A stretch of 64,000 nucleotides of DNA from Nitrososphaerota archaeon (GCA_029785825.1 JAFLYY010000001.1:837374-901373); one strand, 5' to 3'. Shown: positions 25,415 to 34,504, numbered from the stretch's first letter. Made by a program: numbers and translations. The notes: generated by a model not told the origin, from the letters alone.

Positions 25415-25905
25415 CGGGCGAGGTCAAGGTTAGGTTCAGGCTGAACGGCGAGGACGTGGCCGCTGAGATCGAGCCGAACCAGACGCTCTGCGACTACCTG
25501 CACGACGTGGCGGAGAAGACGGGCGTGAAGAAGGGGTGCGACACCGGCGAGTGCGGAGCGTGCACCGTCCTGATGGACGACAAGCCTGTGACGTCCTGCC
25601 TCGTCCTCGCCCCCCAGGTCGACGGCCGGGACGTGGTCACGGTCGAGGGGCTCGGGACGAAGTCACGACCCAACCCCGTCCAGCAGGCCTTCGCCGCGAT
25701 GGACGCCGTCCAGTGCGGTTACTGCATCCCAGGGATGATCGTGACGCTGTCATGGATACTCGAGCACGCGCCCCGGGCCTCCGACGGCGAAATCAGGCGC
25801 CTGATGTCAGGGAACCTCTGCAGATGCACCGGGTACCTGCAGCAGGCAGAGGCGCTGAAGAGGGCGGCGGCCGACGGCGCCCCGGAACCGCACGAGGCTT
25901 ATTAG
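25411..25905 (+). CDS. Xanthine dehydrogenase-like 2Fe-2S subunit
   Basis: 164 residues with both clusters: plant-ferredoxin type C43-C48-C51-C63 and the helical-domain cluster C102/C105 with C137/C139 (CGYC and CRC). It carries electrons between the molybdenum site and FAD. Its position as third gene with 4-base overlap matches the order large-medium-small. A TATA-like CTTATTAGG at its 3' end may also serve the next gene. Confidence 0.93.
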   Translation: MTGEVKVRFRLNGEDVAAEIEPNQTLCDYLHDVAEKTGVKKGCDTGECGACTVLMDDKPVTSCLVLAPQVDGRDVVTVEGLGTKSRPNPVQQAFAAMDAVQCGYCIPGMIVTLSWILEHAPRASDGEIRRLMSGNLCRCTGYLQQAEALKRAAADGAPEPHEAY

Positions 25906-25927
25906 GTCCTGGCTAGAGCGGCCGTCA

Positions 25928-27700
25928 ATGACCGTCGGGGTGCGCGAGTATGTGGAAGCGGCCCTGGGGAAGCGCCCGCTGACGCTGCTGATCGAGGGCG
26001 CGAACCTCGTCAACGTGAACACCGGGGAGATCTACCCGGCTTCCATAGGTTCCTACGGGGACAGGATAGTCTACGTCGGCGCCGACGGGAAGGCGCCGCC
26101 TGCCGCGGAGGTCGTCAACGCCAGGGGGGCCTACGCCATCCCCGGCTTCATAGACACCCACCTGCACGTGGAGAGCACGATGCTGACCCCGGCGAGGTTC
26201 GCGGAAGCTGTCATCCCCCACGGGACGACCACGGCGGTCGCCGACCCCCACGAGATCGCCAACGTCCTCGGCAAGGAGGGGGTGAGGATGATGGTGGATA
26301 ACGCGAAGGGGCTCCCGATGAAGCTGTACTTCCTGGCGCCCACCTGCGTCCCCGAGTCCCCGGCGGCCACGTCGGGGGCCGAGATATCCCCCGCCGACAT
26401 CGAGGAGATGGTCTCCTGGGAAGGGGTCGCAGGCCTGGGAGAGGTGATGGACTTCGACGCCGTGCTCGCCATGACCCCCAAGATGGAGGAGATACTGGAG
26501 ATCGGTAGGAGGGGCGGGCTGTTCACCGACGGCCACAGCCCCCTGCTCTCCGGCCGGGAGCTTTCGGGTTACATGGCCGCCGGCCCCGACTCGGACCACG
26601 AGAACTTCACCGTGGAGTCGATGCTGGAGAAGCTCCGCGCCGGGATGTACGTGAAGCTCCGGCCGCCGTACGTGGCGAACACCAAGAGGTTCGTCGCCGC
26701 CCTGAAGGGGCTCCCCGCGCCCTGGAACGTCATCCTGGTCACGGACGACGTGATGCCCGACAACCTGGAGCGCCTTGGCCACCTGGACTACAGCTGCAGG
26801 TCGTTCATAGAGGCGGGGATGGACCCCATCGAGGCGATCAGGAGCTGCACGCTCAGGCCCGCGCAGCACGTCAGGATGCCCCATCTGGGAGCGCTGTCCC
26901 CGGGGAAGGCGGCCGACGTGGTCCTCGTCGACGACCTGAAGAAGCTCAGGGTCCAGGCCGTGGTCTCGGATGGCGCCCTGGTCGCGAAGGGAGGGAAGAT
27001 GCTGTCACACCGGACCCCCAGGCCCTTCGACAGGAGGGCCCTGGACACGATGAAGACGGGGACGCTCGGCCCCGACGACTTCGTGGTGAAGCCTCCGGTA
27101 GCGGACGGGGCGGTGACGGTCAACGCCATAGACTTCGGCCTGCTCCGTAGGCCCAAGGACCCCGCCGAGGCCTTCATGAAGTCGGTCCTCACCACCCTGA
27201 CCAGGGTCGAGGTGAGGGCGGAGGGGGGCGTCCTGAAGCTCGGCGACCTGGCGGCGGTGCTGGTCTTCGACAGGCACCGGGGCGTCAAGCGGCGCTCCTT
27301 CGGCTTCGCCAGGAACCTCATGAGGAGCGGCGCCATCGCCTCGTCGATAGCCCACGACGGGCACAACCTGGTCGTGATGGGGAAGGACCAGAGGGACATG
27401 CAGGCCGCCGCGGAGAGGGTCGCGAGGGGGAAGGGCGGGATCGCCGCAGTCGACTCGAGACCCCTCGCGTTCGTAGACCTCCCCGTGGCCGGGCTGATGT
27501 CGGAGGAGGGGCTGGGCCCGGTCTCGAAGAAGATGCGGGGGCTGAGGTCGGCGTTCGAGAAGATGGGGGTCATAGACCACCCCTACATGCCGGTGGTGGC
27601 GCTCCTGACGCTGTCCGTCATACCTCACGCGAGGATCACGGACAAGGGCATATACGACGTGGACGGCCGGCGGTTCGTGGAGCCGTTCGTCCCCCGGTGA
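25928..27700 (+). CDS. ade: Adenine deaminase (Ade family)
   Basis: 590 residues, the length typical of Ade. Metal-site and family motifs: GFIDTHLHVESTMLTP (residues 70-85), PHGTTTAVADPHE, TDGHSPLLSG, VTDDVMPD, and the C-terminal SSIAHDGHNLVVMG. It converts adenine to hypoxanthine, which the upstream xanthine-dehydrogenase-like enzyme could oxidise to xanthine. It sits 22 bases after the 2Fe-2S gene on the same strand. Confidence 0.92.
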   Translation: MTVGVREYVEAALGKRPLTLLIEGANLVNVNTGEIYPASIGSYGDRIVYVGADGKAPPAAEVVNARGAYAIPGFIDTHLHVESTMLTPARFAEAVIPHGTTTAVADPHEIANVLGKEGVRMMVDNAKGLPMKLYFLAPTCVPESPAATSGAEISPADIEEMVSWEGVAGLGEVMDFDAVLAMTPKMEEILEIGRRGGLFTDGHSPLLSGRELSGYMAAGPDSDHENFTVESMLEKLRAGMYVKLRPPYVANTKRFVAALKGLPAPWNVILVTDDVMPDNLERLGHLDYSCRSFIEAGMDPIEAIRSCTLRPAQHVRMPHLGALSPGKAADVVLVDDLKKLRVQAVVSDGALVAKGGKMLSHRTPRPFDRRALDTMKTGTLGPDDFVVKPPVADGAVTVNAIDFGLLRRPKDPAEAFMKSVLTTLTRVEVRAEGGVLKLGDLAAVLVFDRHRGVKRRSFGFARNLMRSGAIASSIAHDGHNLVVMGKDQRDMQAAAERVARGKGGIAAVDSRPLAFVDLPVAGLMSEEGLGPVSKKMRGLRSAFEKMGVIDHPYMPVVALLTLSVIPHARITDKGIYDVDGRRFVEPFVPR

Positions 27701-27736
27701 GAACCCTTAGATTGTGAAGGAGCGGGGGCCCCCGCC

Positions 27737-29110
27737 TTGGGTTCGGTGCTGATAGAAGGAGGGACCGTGGTGACCATGGACCGCGCCCGCAGGACGCTGG
27801 AGGACGCCTCCGTGCTCGTGGAGGACGGGAAGGTCGCGGCGGTGGGGCCGAGGGGGTCGGTCGGAGGGAAGGGGGCAGAGGAGAAGATAGACGCCCGGGG
27901 GATGGCGGTGATACCGGGCCTCGTGGACACGCACCTGCACCTGGCCCAGAGCCTGATCAGGGGGTACGCGGACGACCTGTCTCTGATCGGGTGGCTGAGG
28001 GAGCGGGTCTGGCCGATGCAGGGGAACTTCTCGAAGGAAGACGGGAGGGCGAGCGCCCGGCTCTCCCTGCTCGAGATGATGAAGAGCGGGACCACCTCCT
28101 TCGTCGGGGTGGACGTGGTCTCCAGGTACGGGTTCGAGGGGATAGCGGAGGAGGTCTCCGCGTCGGGGATGAGAGGCGCCCTGGCGAAGTCGATAATGGA
28201 CAGCGGGAGCTACGGCGGGGAGAAGAGCATAATGCACCCGGGGCTGGTCGAGGAAAAAGGGGAGTCCCTGGCGGAAGCGAAGGCCATGGCCGGGAGATGG
28301 AACGGGGCCAGGGACGGCCGGGTGAAGATCTGGCTCGCGCCCCGGTCCCTGGGAGGGTGCAGCCGCGGCCTCTACGAAGAGGTGGCCGAGCTCGCGGTCC
28401 GCCTGAAGACAGGGGTCACCATGCACCTGGGCGAGGTCAAGGAGGACGTCAGGTACGCCAAGGAGGCGTTCGGGATGACGCCGGTGGAGTTCGCGGAAGC
28501 CGTCGGCCTCGTCGGGCCCCACGTCCTCTTCGCGCACATGGTCTGGGCGGACGACAGGGAGATCGGCCGGCTGGCCGCTACGAAGACCAACGTGGCGCAC
28601 AACCCCTCGTCCAACCTCAAGCTGGCCTCGGGGATCCCGCGGGTCCCGGAGATGCTCGAGGCGGGGGTGAACGTCGGCCTCGGGTGCGACGGGGCGCCGT
28701 GCAACAACAGCTACGACATGGTCAGGGAGATGAAGCTCGCTGCCATCATCCAGAAGGCGAGGCTGCTCGACCCGACCGCCATGCCCGCACAGAGGGTGCT
28801 CGAGATGGCCACCGTCGGCGGGGCGAGGGCCATGGGGACCGAGAGGGACGTGGGCTCCATCGAGGTCGGGAAGAAAGCGGACCTGGTGCTGGTCGACCTC
28901 CGCAAGCCCCACCTCACCCCCCACCCGAACGTCGTCTCGAGCGTCGTCTACTCGGCGATGGGGAGCGACGTGGACACAGTGATGGTGGAGGGGAAGGTCA
29001 TAGTGAAGGGGGGGTCGAGCCTGACCCTCGACGAAAGCGCCGTGATCCGCGAGGCTAACGAGAGGGCCGCCGACCTGGCAGAGCGGAGCGGCATAAGACC
29101 AGGGACATAG
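27737..29110 (+). CDS. Amidohydrolase of the AtzA/TrzN/MtaD group (possible guanine or adenosyl deaminase)
   Basis: 457 residues. Motifs: GLVDTHLHLAQSLIRG (metal histidines), ADDLSLIGWL, MHLGE, AHMVW, NPSSNLKLASG and GCDGAPCNNSYDM. This group deaminates or dechlorinates aminated heterocycles: guanine, 8-oxoguanine, S-adenosylhomocysteine, methylthioadenosine, triazines. Following adenine deaminase, a guanine-type or adenosyl substrate is most likely. The HxGE glutamate and the late aspartate (CDG) are intact, so activity is expected. The TTG start has a weak TATA (CTTAGATT) about 30 bases upstream. Confidence 0.85.
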   Translation: MGSVLIEGGTVVTMDRARRTLEDASVLVEDGKVAAVGPRGSVGGKGAEEKIDARGMAVIPGLVDTHLHLAQSLIRGYADDLSLIGWLRERVWPMQGNFSKEDGRASARLSLLEMMKSGTTSFVGVDVVSRYGFEGIAEEVSASGMRGALAKSIMDSGSYGGEKSIMHPGLVEEKGESLAEAKAMAGRWNGARDGRVKIWLAPRSLGGCSRGLYEEVAELAVRLKTGVTMHLGEVKEDVRYAKEAFGMTPVEFAEAVGLVGPHVLFAHMVWADDREIGRLAATKTNVAHNPSSNLKLASGIPRVPEMLEAGVNVGLGCDGAPCNNSYDMVREMKLAAIIQKARLLDPTAMPAQRVLEMATVGGARAMGTERDVGSIEVGKKADLVLVDLRKPHLTPHPNVVSSVVYSAMGSDVDTVMVEGKVIVKGGSSLTLDESAVIREANERAADLAERSGIRPGT

Positions 29111-29160
29111 GCAAGGGCTGGCTCGGCCCGGGGCGCGGGCCCGCGAGCCAGGACGACATG

Positions 29161-30141
29161 TCAGGGCTTGCTTCTGCCTTCTTCCGCCGGGGCTGGATCC
29201 GGGACGATCCGGGTCCCCGAACCGCCTTGCAGCGCCTCGACCGCCTTCCTGACCGAGGCTATGACCCCGAGGGCGCCTCCCTGCTCGACAAACCGCACGC
29301 AGGCCAGCACCTTGGGGCCCATGCTGCCAGCGGCGAAGTGCCCTTCGCCGGCGTACCGCCGGGCTTCGCTCGCCGTCATCCTGTCGATCCCCCTCTCGCC
29401 TGGCTTTCCGTAGTCGAGCTTCACCTTCTCCACGTCGGTGAGGATGAGGAGGACGTCGGCGCCCACGGCCTCGGCGAGCTTCTCGGCCGCGAGGTCCTTG
29501 TCCACCACCGCGTCGACCCCCCGCAGCCTCCCCCTGCGGTCGGAGACGACCGGTATCCCGCCTCCCCCAGAGGCGACCACTATGGCCCCCGACCTCACCA
29601 GGGTCGAAAGGAGCCCTGCCTCGACGATCTCTATGGGCTCCGGGGAGGGGACGACCCTCCTGAAGGCCGTCCGGCCGCGGGGTTTCACTCGCCTGACGAC
29701 ATATCCCCTCTCCTCGGCGAGCCTTTTTGCGGTCCTCTGATCATAGAACGGGCCTATCGGCTTGGTCGGGGCACCGAACGCCCCGTCTTTGGCGTCGACC
29801 AGCACCTGGGTCACGATGGAGACCACCGGGCGGGCGATCGAACCCTCCTTCAGCGCGTTCCCCATCTCCCTCTGCAGCAGATAGCCGATCTGGCCCTGGG
29901 TCATCGAGTCCAGGACGTGCAGAGGTTGAGGCGGCACGTCCGCAGCCGAAAGCTCCTGCTGCAGCGCCAGGTTTCCGACCTGCGGGCCGTTCCCATGGGT
30001 GAGGACCACCTCGTGGCCCGCCCTGACGATCTCGAGGACCTGCCGCGACGCGGCGAGCACGTTCCGGACCTGGACCTCGTACACGCCCTGCTGCGCTTCG
30101 CCGTCGAGCGCGTTCCCCCCCAGAGCGACGACGACCCTCAA
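29161..30141 (-). CDS. arcC: Carbamate kinase
   Basis: 326 residues. Motifs are complete: VALGGNAL, THGNGPQVGNL, SMTQGQIGYLL, GGGGIPV, DKDLAAEKLA and GSMGPKV. It interconverts carbamoyl phosphate plus ADP and carbamate plus ATP. In catabolic settings it makes ATP from carbamoyl phosphate released by ureido compounds. It converges with the purine module and may be its energy-yielding step, but no ornithine, ureidosuccinate or oxamate carbamoyltransferase is in this cluster; the only carbamoyl-phosphate enzyme in the window is PyrB. The start is TTG at 30141. Confidence 0.93.
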   Translation of the reverse strand: MRVVVALGGNALDGEAQQGVYEVQVRNVLAASRQVLEIVRAGHEVVLTHGNGPQVGNLALQQELSAADVPPQPLHVLDSMTQGQIGYLLQREMGNALKEGSIARPVVSIVTQVLVDAKDGAFGAPTKPIGPFYDQRTAKRLAEERGYVVRRVKPRGRTAFRRVVPSPEPIEIVEAGLLSTLVRSGAIVVASGGGGIPVVSDRRGRLRGVDAVVDKDLAAEKLAEAVGADVLLILTDVEKVKLDYGKPGERGIDRMTASEARRYAGEGHFAAGSMGPKVLACVRFVEQGGALGVIASVRKAVEALQGGSGTRIVPDPAPAEEGRSKP

Positions 30142-30306
30142 CCCGAGGAGCCCCAGGAGCCTGTCATTGCCGCCAGTGCGCCTCCCTTGATAGTTAAGCC
30201 CTTGTCGCCGCCGGGCCGGCGACGGGGGGGTGCGCCACGGCAGGAGGGCGTGGCGGACGGGGCCCGTCTCTCTGCACCCCGCAAATGCCCGTTTTTGTTG
30301 ACAAAT

Positions 30307-30314
30307 GTTAAATC
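30307..30314 (+). promoter_or_regulatory. TATA box of the ACT/V4R-like gene
   Basis: GTTAAATC, 25-32 bases before the GTG at 30339. A T-rich stretch (GTTTTTGTTG) lies just before it. Confidence 0.5.
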
Positions 30315-30338
30315 AAAGCGCGCGAAGTCGAATGCAAG

Positions 30339-31115
30339 GTGTCGTCAGACCCCTTCGCACCCAGGTTCCTCATGGCTACGAGGCCCCCCGGGGACGACGT
30401 TTACGAGCTCTTCGTGAGAGGGACGGACGTCATCGGGGCGGTGAACAAGATCACCGGCATCCTCAGCGACAAGGGGGTGAACTTCGCGTCGCTGCACGGC
30501 CAGTTGGACGAGGACGGGAAGACGTTCGTCAACGTCTTCTTCTGCGCGATGGGGGGCGCGAAGCTGTCCCCCGAGGACCTGAAGAAGAAGGTGGAGAAGC
30601 TCCCCTTCGTCACCGAGGTCCGCCTGGAGCCCATGAAGGGAGGGATGTACGAGAAGTTCATGTTCCCTCTGAAGGCGATGTTCGCCGGCAGGGTCCTCAC
30701 CGTGGGGGCGAGCGCCTTCGCTGACATGGAGGACAGGCTCACGGAGATATTCGGGAGCGCAGGGGGGACGATGGCCTACGAGCAGGGGAAGGCATACGCC
30801 GAGTCCACAATCGCAGACCTCAGGAAGTACATGGAGAGGGTGGACGCCCGGTGGGACCTGGCCAACATCCAGGACCTGTTCAGGGCGGAGGGGTGGGGGG
30901 TAGTGCGGATAACAGAGACAGGCACGGGGTACGAGGTGTCCGTGAAGCGGCCTCCGGTGGGGAAGAAGGAGGAGGGGCCCGGGAGGTTCGTGGTCGGGAT
31001 GATAGTCGGGATGCTGGAACATTACGGGAAGGGGCACATGGCGGCGGAGCCGGTCCGCAGCGACTCCGCAGGGGAGAAGTTCGTCTTCACCGTCAGGAAG
31101 GCCAGGCGGGGCTGA
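30339..31115 (+). CDS. ACT-domain protein with V4R-like C-terminal sensor domain
   Basis: 258 residues, no HTH. Residues about 20-95 look like an ACT domain (VYELFVRGTDVIGAVNKI, a typical beta-alpha start). Residues about 115-255 resemble a V4R (4-vinyl-reductase) small-molecule domain: GRVLTVGASAFADMEDRL, then FVVGMIVGMLEHY and a final charged strand. Both are ligand-binding modules, so this is probably a sensor that works through a partner protein. The start is GTG with a good TATA. The domain match is by pattern only. Confidence 0.5.
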   Translation: MSSDPFAPRFLMATRPPGDDVYELFVRGTDVIGAVNKITGILSDKGVNFASLHGQLDEDGKTFVNVFFCAMGGAKLSPEDLKKKVEKLPFVTEVRLEPMKGGMYEKFMFPLKAMFAGRVLTVGASAFADMEDRLTEIFGSAGGTMAYEQGKAYAESTIADLRKYMERVDARWDLANIQDLFRAEGWGVVRITETGTGYEVSVKRPPVGKKEEGPGRFVVGMIVGMLEHYGKGHMAAEPVRSDSAGEKFVFTVRKARRG

Positions 31116-31163
31116 GCCCCGGACCGCAGGCTGGAACCGTCTCGTCCGCGTCCTTACGGCAGG

Positions 31164-31640
31164 CTATGCGGCGGCGTCCTGGACAGGAAGGGGGGCTTCG
31201 CCGTGCAGGAAGTAGTCCCTGATCGACCGCCTCTCCAGGTAGAAGACCAGGGCCCCTGAAGCCACGACGTACAGGAGCCCGGCCTGCAGCTCCGTGTAGT
31301 CTCCGTAGGTCGCGACGAAATACGAGCCGAATCCGACATAGAAGACCATGTATGCGACGCTGAAGTAGGTCCCCGCCGTCAGCCCCCACCTCTCGCCCCT
31401 CCAGACCCCGTAGGCGACGGGGACGGCGGCTGCGCCGACCGCCATGAGTATGCCGAAGTAAGAATAGAAGTCAGGGAAGCCGATGGGCGAGAGCCCCAGC
31501 GAGGAAGTGAAGGCGTAGATCTGCTGCAGGTAGCTCGCCGCGCTGGCGAAGGTCACCACCCCCGCGGTGGCTACCGCGGTGGCTAGGAGGGTCAGCCCCC
31601 GAGGCTTCGCGCCGGACAACGGAGGGTCTTCCCCGTGCAT
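31164..31640 (-). CDS. Small four-helix membrane protein, unknown function
   Basis: 158 residues with about four hydrophobic helices and a short charged C-terminus (ERRSIRDYFLHGE). No family recognised. The ATG at 31640 has a TATA-like CCTTAACTA only 3-11 bases upstream. A TTG at 31619 (MSGAKPRG) would have this element at the normal distance and may be the real start. Confidence 0.6.
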   Translation of the reverse strand: MHGEDPPLSGAKPRGLTLLATAVATAGVVTFASAASYLQQIYAFTSSLGLSPIGFPDFYSYFGILMAVGAAAVPVAYGVWRGERWGLTAGTYFSVAYMVFYVGFGSYFVATYGDYTELQAGLLYVVASGALVFYLERRSIRDYFLHGEAPLPVQDAAA

Positions 31641-31827
31641 CTAGTTAAGGGTCGTTGACGCGAAGACGGGGCGACGGCCGGGGCAAGGCGTCAGGGTGAT
31701 GATTGAGGTTATTTGCCGCGTCATAACGGGCGTTAATATTCAGGGATGCACCCTCGAGGGCGCCGTCGCTCCTCCCCCTCAGACCGTAGGACCAATGTTT
31801 ATCGGGGCGCGGCCTGCCATGGGAGGG

Positions 31828-31944
31828 GTGACCAGGACCGGCCGCTATCTCGCCCTCGCAGCGGCGGCGCTCACTATCGCGGAGCTCGCGATAATCGTGT
31901 TCGCGGTGCTCCCTCCGCTGTCGCACTTCATCCGCCTCCCCTGA
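31828..31944 (+). CDS. 38-residue single-helix membrane protein
   Basis: A very short gene: basic start (MTRTGRY), one long hydrophobic helix, then PPLSHFIRLP. The GTG at 31828 was chosen because GTTTATC (31797-31803) lies 25-31 bases before it. A longer frame to 31696 has no coding character. It converges with metK, 10 bases apart. Confidence 0.4.
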   Translation: MTRTGRYLALAAAALTIAELAIIVFAVLPPLSHFIRLP

Positions 31945-31954
31945 GGGGGCGCAG

Positions 31955-34459
31955 CTACGCGAGCTTCCTCTTGAGCAGGGCGGCCCTGTCGGTCCTCTCC
32001 CAGGTGAAGTCTGGGTCGTCCCGGCCGAAGTGGCCGTAGCATGCGGTCTTCCTGTAGATGGGCCTGAGGAGGTCGAGCTCCTTGATGATCATCCCCGGCC
32101 GCATGTCGAAGACAAGGCTCGCGGCGTCGGCTATCTTCTCGTCGTCGGCCTTCCCTGTCCCCAGGGTGTCGACCATGAAGGAGACGGGCTTGGCCACGCC
32201 TATGGCGTAGGCTATCTGCACCTGGCACTTGGCGGCGAGGCCCGCGGCCACCACGTTCTTCGCTATGTACCTGGCCATGTAGCTCCCGGAGCGGTCCACC
32301 TTGGTGGGGTCCTTGCCTGAGTTGTGGACGACGAAACCGTTGGCCGTGAAGGTCTGGGAGCCAGGGACGCTGATGTCGAACACGTGGTTTACGGACGGGG
32401 CGGTCAGGTCCACCCGCGAGTAGTAGTGTCCCATTTCGTAGAGGTATTCGAGGTATGCGAGGTCGTCATCTCCCCGCAGGAGGGCCCCATAGGCGTCGAG
32501 GAACTCCCTGAGTTTGGCGTAGGTGAGCTGCCTGGTGGCCTTCCCTCTTGACGCGCGCGTGAAGCGGCCGATCTTGACGGCATCCTCCCTCTGGACCTCC
32601 AGGGGGAGTTTCCTCCAGAGGCGGGTTATCCTCTCCCGCTGGTTCGGCACCGCCTGGACGTCGTCCTTCTTCGAGTAGTCGAGGCTGGCCGAAGTCTTGC
32701 GCTTGCTGGGGAGCCCGAAGCCGATCTCATTCTGGAAGACACGCACCGATTCTGCCCCCTTCACCCGAAGCCTGTAGGCGCGACGTCTGCTGGTGGCCTT
32801 GCGCCCGCCGATTTCGGACGCGTGCCCCTCGCGACCGACTGGCGCCACGGAAGAGACGATGCCGAAGCTCAGGAGCAGGGCCTGGACGTTCGAGATGAGG
32901 CTCCTCGAAGTCGAGCCGAACCGGATGTCGGCCGAAGCCTTGTGCCTTCCTGTCCTTCCGACTCTTCCGTCGGTGTCGAACAGACCCCTCAAGAAGGCGG
33001 CTACGATCTTCTTCGGGGCACCGAAGATCGCGGCGGGGACGTCCTTCTCCCACGCGGGGCTCTCGTCGACCCCCAGGTATCCGAGATAAGCTCGAAGCTC
33101 AACGCCTGCCATCTGCCACCAGCGGCCGAGAATCTTCCCCCTGTCGCCGAACAGGCGCAAGGAGAGATCCTGTACGACCCTTCTCGTCTCCGGGTCGGGG
33201 ACGCAGACTTCTATGGCGTCGTACCTCTTGCAGTAGCCGTCTCCGATGAGGAGCCCCATGAGGTAGGCGAAGTCTTCCGTAAGGGTCTTCGGCAGACTGA
33301 CGCTGTTGCGTCTCCTGGTTCCCTGCTTGTATGAATAGGCGAACTTGCTCAGGTCGACGTCGGGCCCGAAGATCCTGTTCCTTCTCTGGATAGCGACGAA
33401 GTCCCCTTTCTTCAGAGAGTCCAGCTTCTTCCATTCGTAGTTCCCTCTTTCGTCGATCACGCGGACGAGCTGGTGTTCTGACCCTTCCAGCTCATACCCG
33501 TCCTCCGTCGCCACCCGAACGGTGTTCATCACGCCGTTGTCGAACCACTCGTTCGCCAGCATGGGGTGGGTGTCGGTCTTCACGATCAGCGTAGAGTCGA
33601 CCTTTCCGCTGAGGTCTTCGAGCCGCGACAGCCCCCCGAGATGGTTGACCATCGCGTCTCCCGTGATGCAGTAACACCCTCCTCCGTGGGCGCCGAACCC
33701 CCCGTAGGTGTCCACTATGATCTTCCGCCCTGTCAGCCCCGAGTCCGCCAGGGTGCCGCCTATGACGAAGCGGCCCGTCCCGTTGACTATGAACTTCGTG
33801 TCCTTGTCGATCAGGTTCTTGGGGACCACCTGCTTCACCACCTTCTCGACCACGTCTTTCTTCACCTGCTCCTCGCCGACGCTCTCGTTGTGCTGCGCGG
33901 CGACGACCACGGCGTCCACCCGCTGGGGGCTCCCGTCGTCGTACTCCACCGTGACCTGGGACTTGCCGTCCGGCCTGAGGTAAGGCAGGATCCCCTGGTG
34001 CCTGGCGTCAGCCAGCCTCTTCACTATCCCGTGCGACAGCGTTATGGGGAGCGGCATCAGCTGTTCGGTCTCCCTGGTCGCGTATCCGAAGACCAGCCCC
34101 TGGTCCCCTGCCCCTATCTCCTCGATGGGCCTGTTTACCCCCATGGCTATGTCCGGGGACTGCTCCTCGATGGAGGTGAGCACCCCGCAGGTCTCCCAGT
34201 CGAGGCCGTCTCGGGCGTTGTTGAATCCGATGTCCTTGAGGACCCCCCGGACCACGTTCTTCACGTTGACGTAGGCCCTGGTGGTGACCTGGCCGGTGAC
34301 TATGACGGTCCCCTGCATGATGAGGGTCTCGGCGTCGACCCTCGCCTTCTTGTCCTGCCTCAAGATGTCGTCGAGGATCGAATCGGATATCTGGTCCGCC
34401 ACTTTGTCAGGGTGGCCTTCGGCAACGCTTTCGGAGGTGAACAGGTGATGCCTGGCCAT
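31955..34459 (-). CDS. metK: Bacterial-type S-adenosylmethionine synthetase with an in-frame intein
   Basis: The ATG at 34459 gives MARHHLFTSESVAEGHPDK, the exact family N-terminus; a 64-codon upstream extension is spurious. The precursor is 834 residues: N-extein 1-263, intein 264-713, C-extein 714-834. The joined exteins total 384 residues, the normal MetK size, and recreate GGGCYSGKDPTKVDRS in place of the usual GGGAFSGKDPTKVDRS at the active-site loop. Other motifs: GAGDQG, DGKSQVTVEY, GRFVIGG. It makes SAM from methionine and ATP. Most archaea use the unrelated-looking archaeal MAT, so this bacterial-type gene suggests transfer. A leaderless promoter and an upstream palindrome are listed separately. 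Confidence 0.95.
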   Translation of the reverse strand: MARHHLFTSESVAEGHPDKVADQISDSILDDILRQDKKARVDAETLIMQGTVIVTGQVTTRAYVNVKNVVRGVLKDIGFNNARDGLDWETCGVLTSIEEQSPDIAMGVNRPIEEIGAGDQGLVFGYATRETEQLMPLPITLSHGIVKRLADARHQGILPYLRPDGKSQVTVEYDDGSPQRVDAVVVAAQHNESVGEEQVKKDVVEKVVKQVVPKNLIDKDTKFIVNGTGRFVIGGTLADSGLTGRKIIVDTYGGFGAHGGGCYCITGDAMVNHLGGLSRLEDLSGKVDSTLIVKTDTHPMLANEWFDNGVMNTVRVATEDGYELEGSEHQLVRVIDERGNYEWKKLDSLKKGDFVAIQRRNRIFGPDVDLSKFAYSYKQGTRRRNSVSLPKTLTEDFAYLMGLLIGDGYCKRYDAIEVCVPDPETRRVVQDLSLRLFGDRGKILGRWWQMAGVELRAYLGYLGVDESPAWEKDVPAAIFGAPKKIVAAFLRGLFDTDGRVGRTGRHKASADIRFGSTSRSLISNVQALLLSFGIVSSVAPVGREGHASEIGGRKATSRRRAYRLRVKGAESVRVFQNEIGFGLPSKRKTSASLDYSKKDDVQAVPNQRERITRLWRKLPLEVQREDAVKIGRFTRASRGKATRQLTYAKLREFLDAYGALLRGDDDLAYLEYLYEMGHYYSRVDLTAPSVNHVFDISVPGSQTFTANGFVVHNSGKDPTKVDRSGSYMARYIAKNVVAAGLAAKCQVQIAYAIGVAKPVSFMVDTLGTGKADDEKIADAASLVFDMRPGMIIKELDLLRPIYRKTACYGHFGRDDPDFTWERTDRAALLKRKLA
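32321..33670 (-). other. Intein (450 residues) with LAGLIDADG homing endonuclease inside metK
   Basis: Begins at Cys264 (CITGDAMV, block A) and ends FVVHN (penultimate His712, Asn713), followed by Ser714 as +1 nucleophile. Block B is GSEHQLV; blocks F/G are VFDISVPGSQTFTANGFVVHN split around position 700. Both endonuclease motifs are present with their aspartates: LMGLLIGDGYC and LRGLFDTDGRVG. So both splicing and homing appear intact. It interrupts the nucleotide-binding loop, the usual kind of conserved insertion point. Cys262 two residues earlier is not chosen, because only Cys264 restores the exact MetK length. Confidence 0.92.
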
Positions 34460-34482
34460 GTGGGCAGGTCTCCGGCACGGCG

Positions 34483-34490
34483 TTAAATAT
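34483..34490 (-). promoter_or_regulatory. metK TATA box
   Basis: Minus-strand ATATTTAA, 24-31 bases before the ATG at 34459, so the message is leaderless and the start is confirmed. Confidence 0.55.
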
Positions 34491-34504
34491 ACTACTGGCA
34501 GGAT

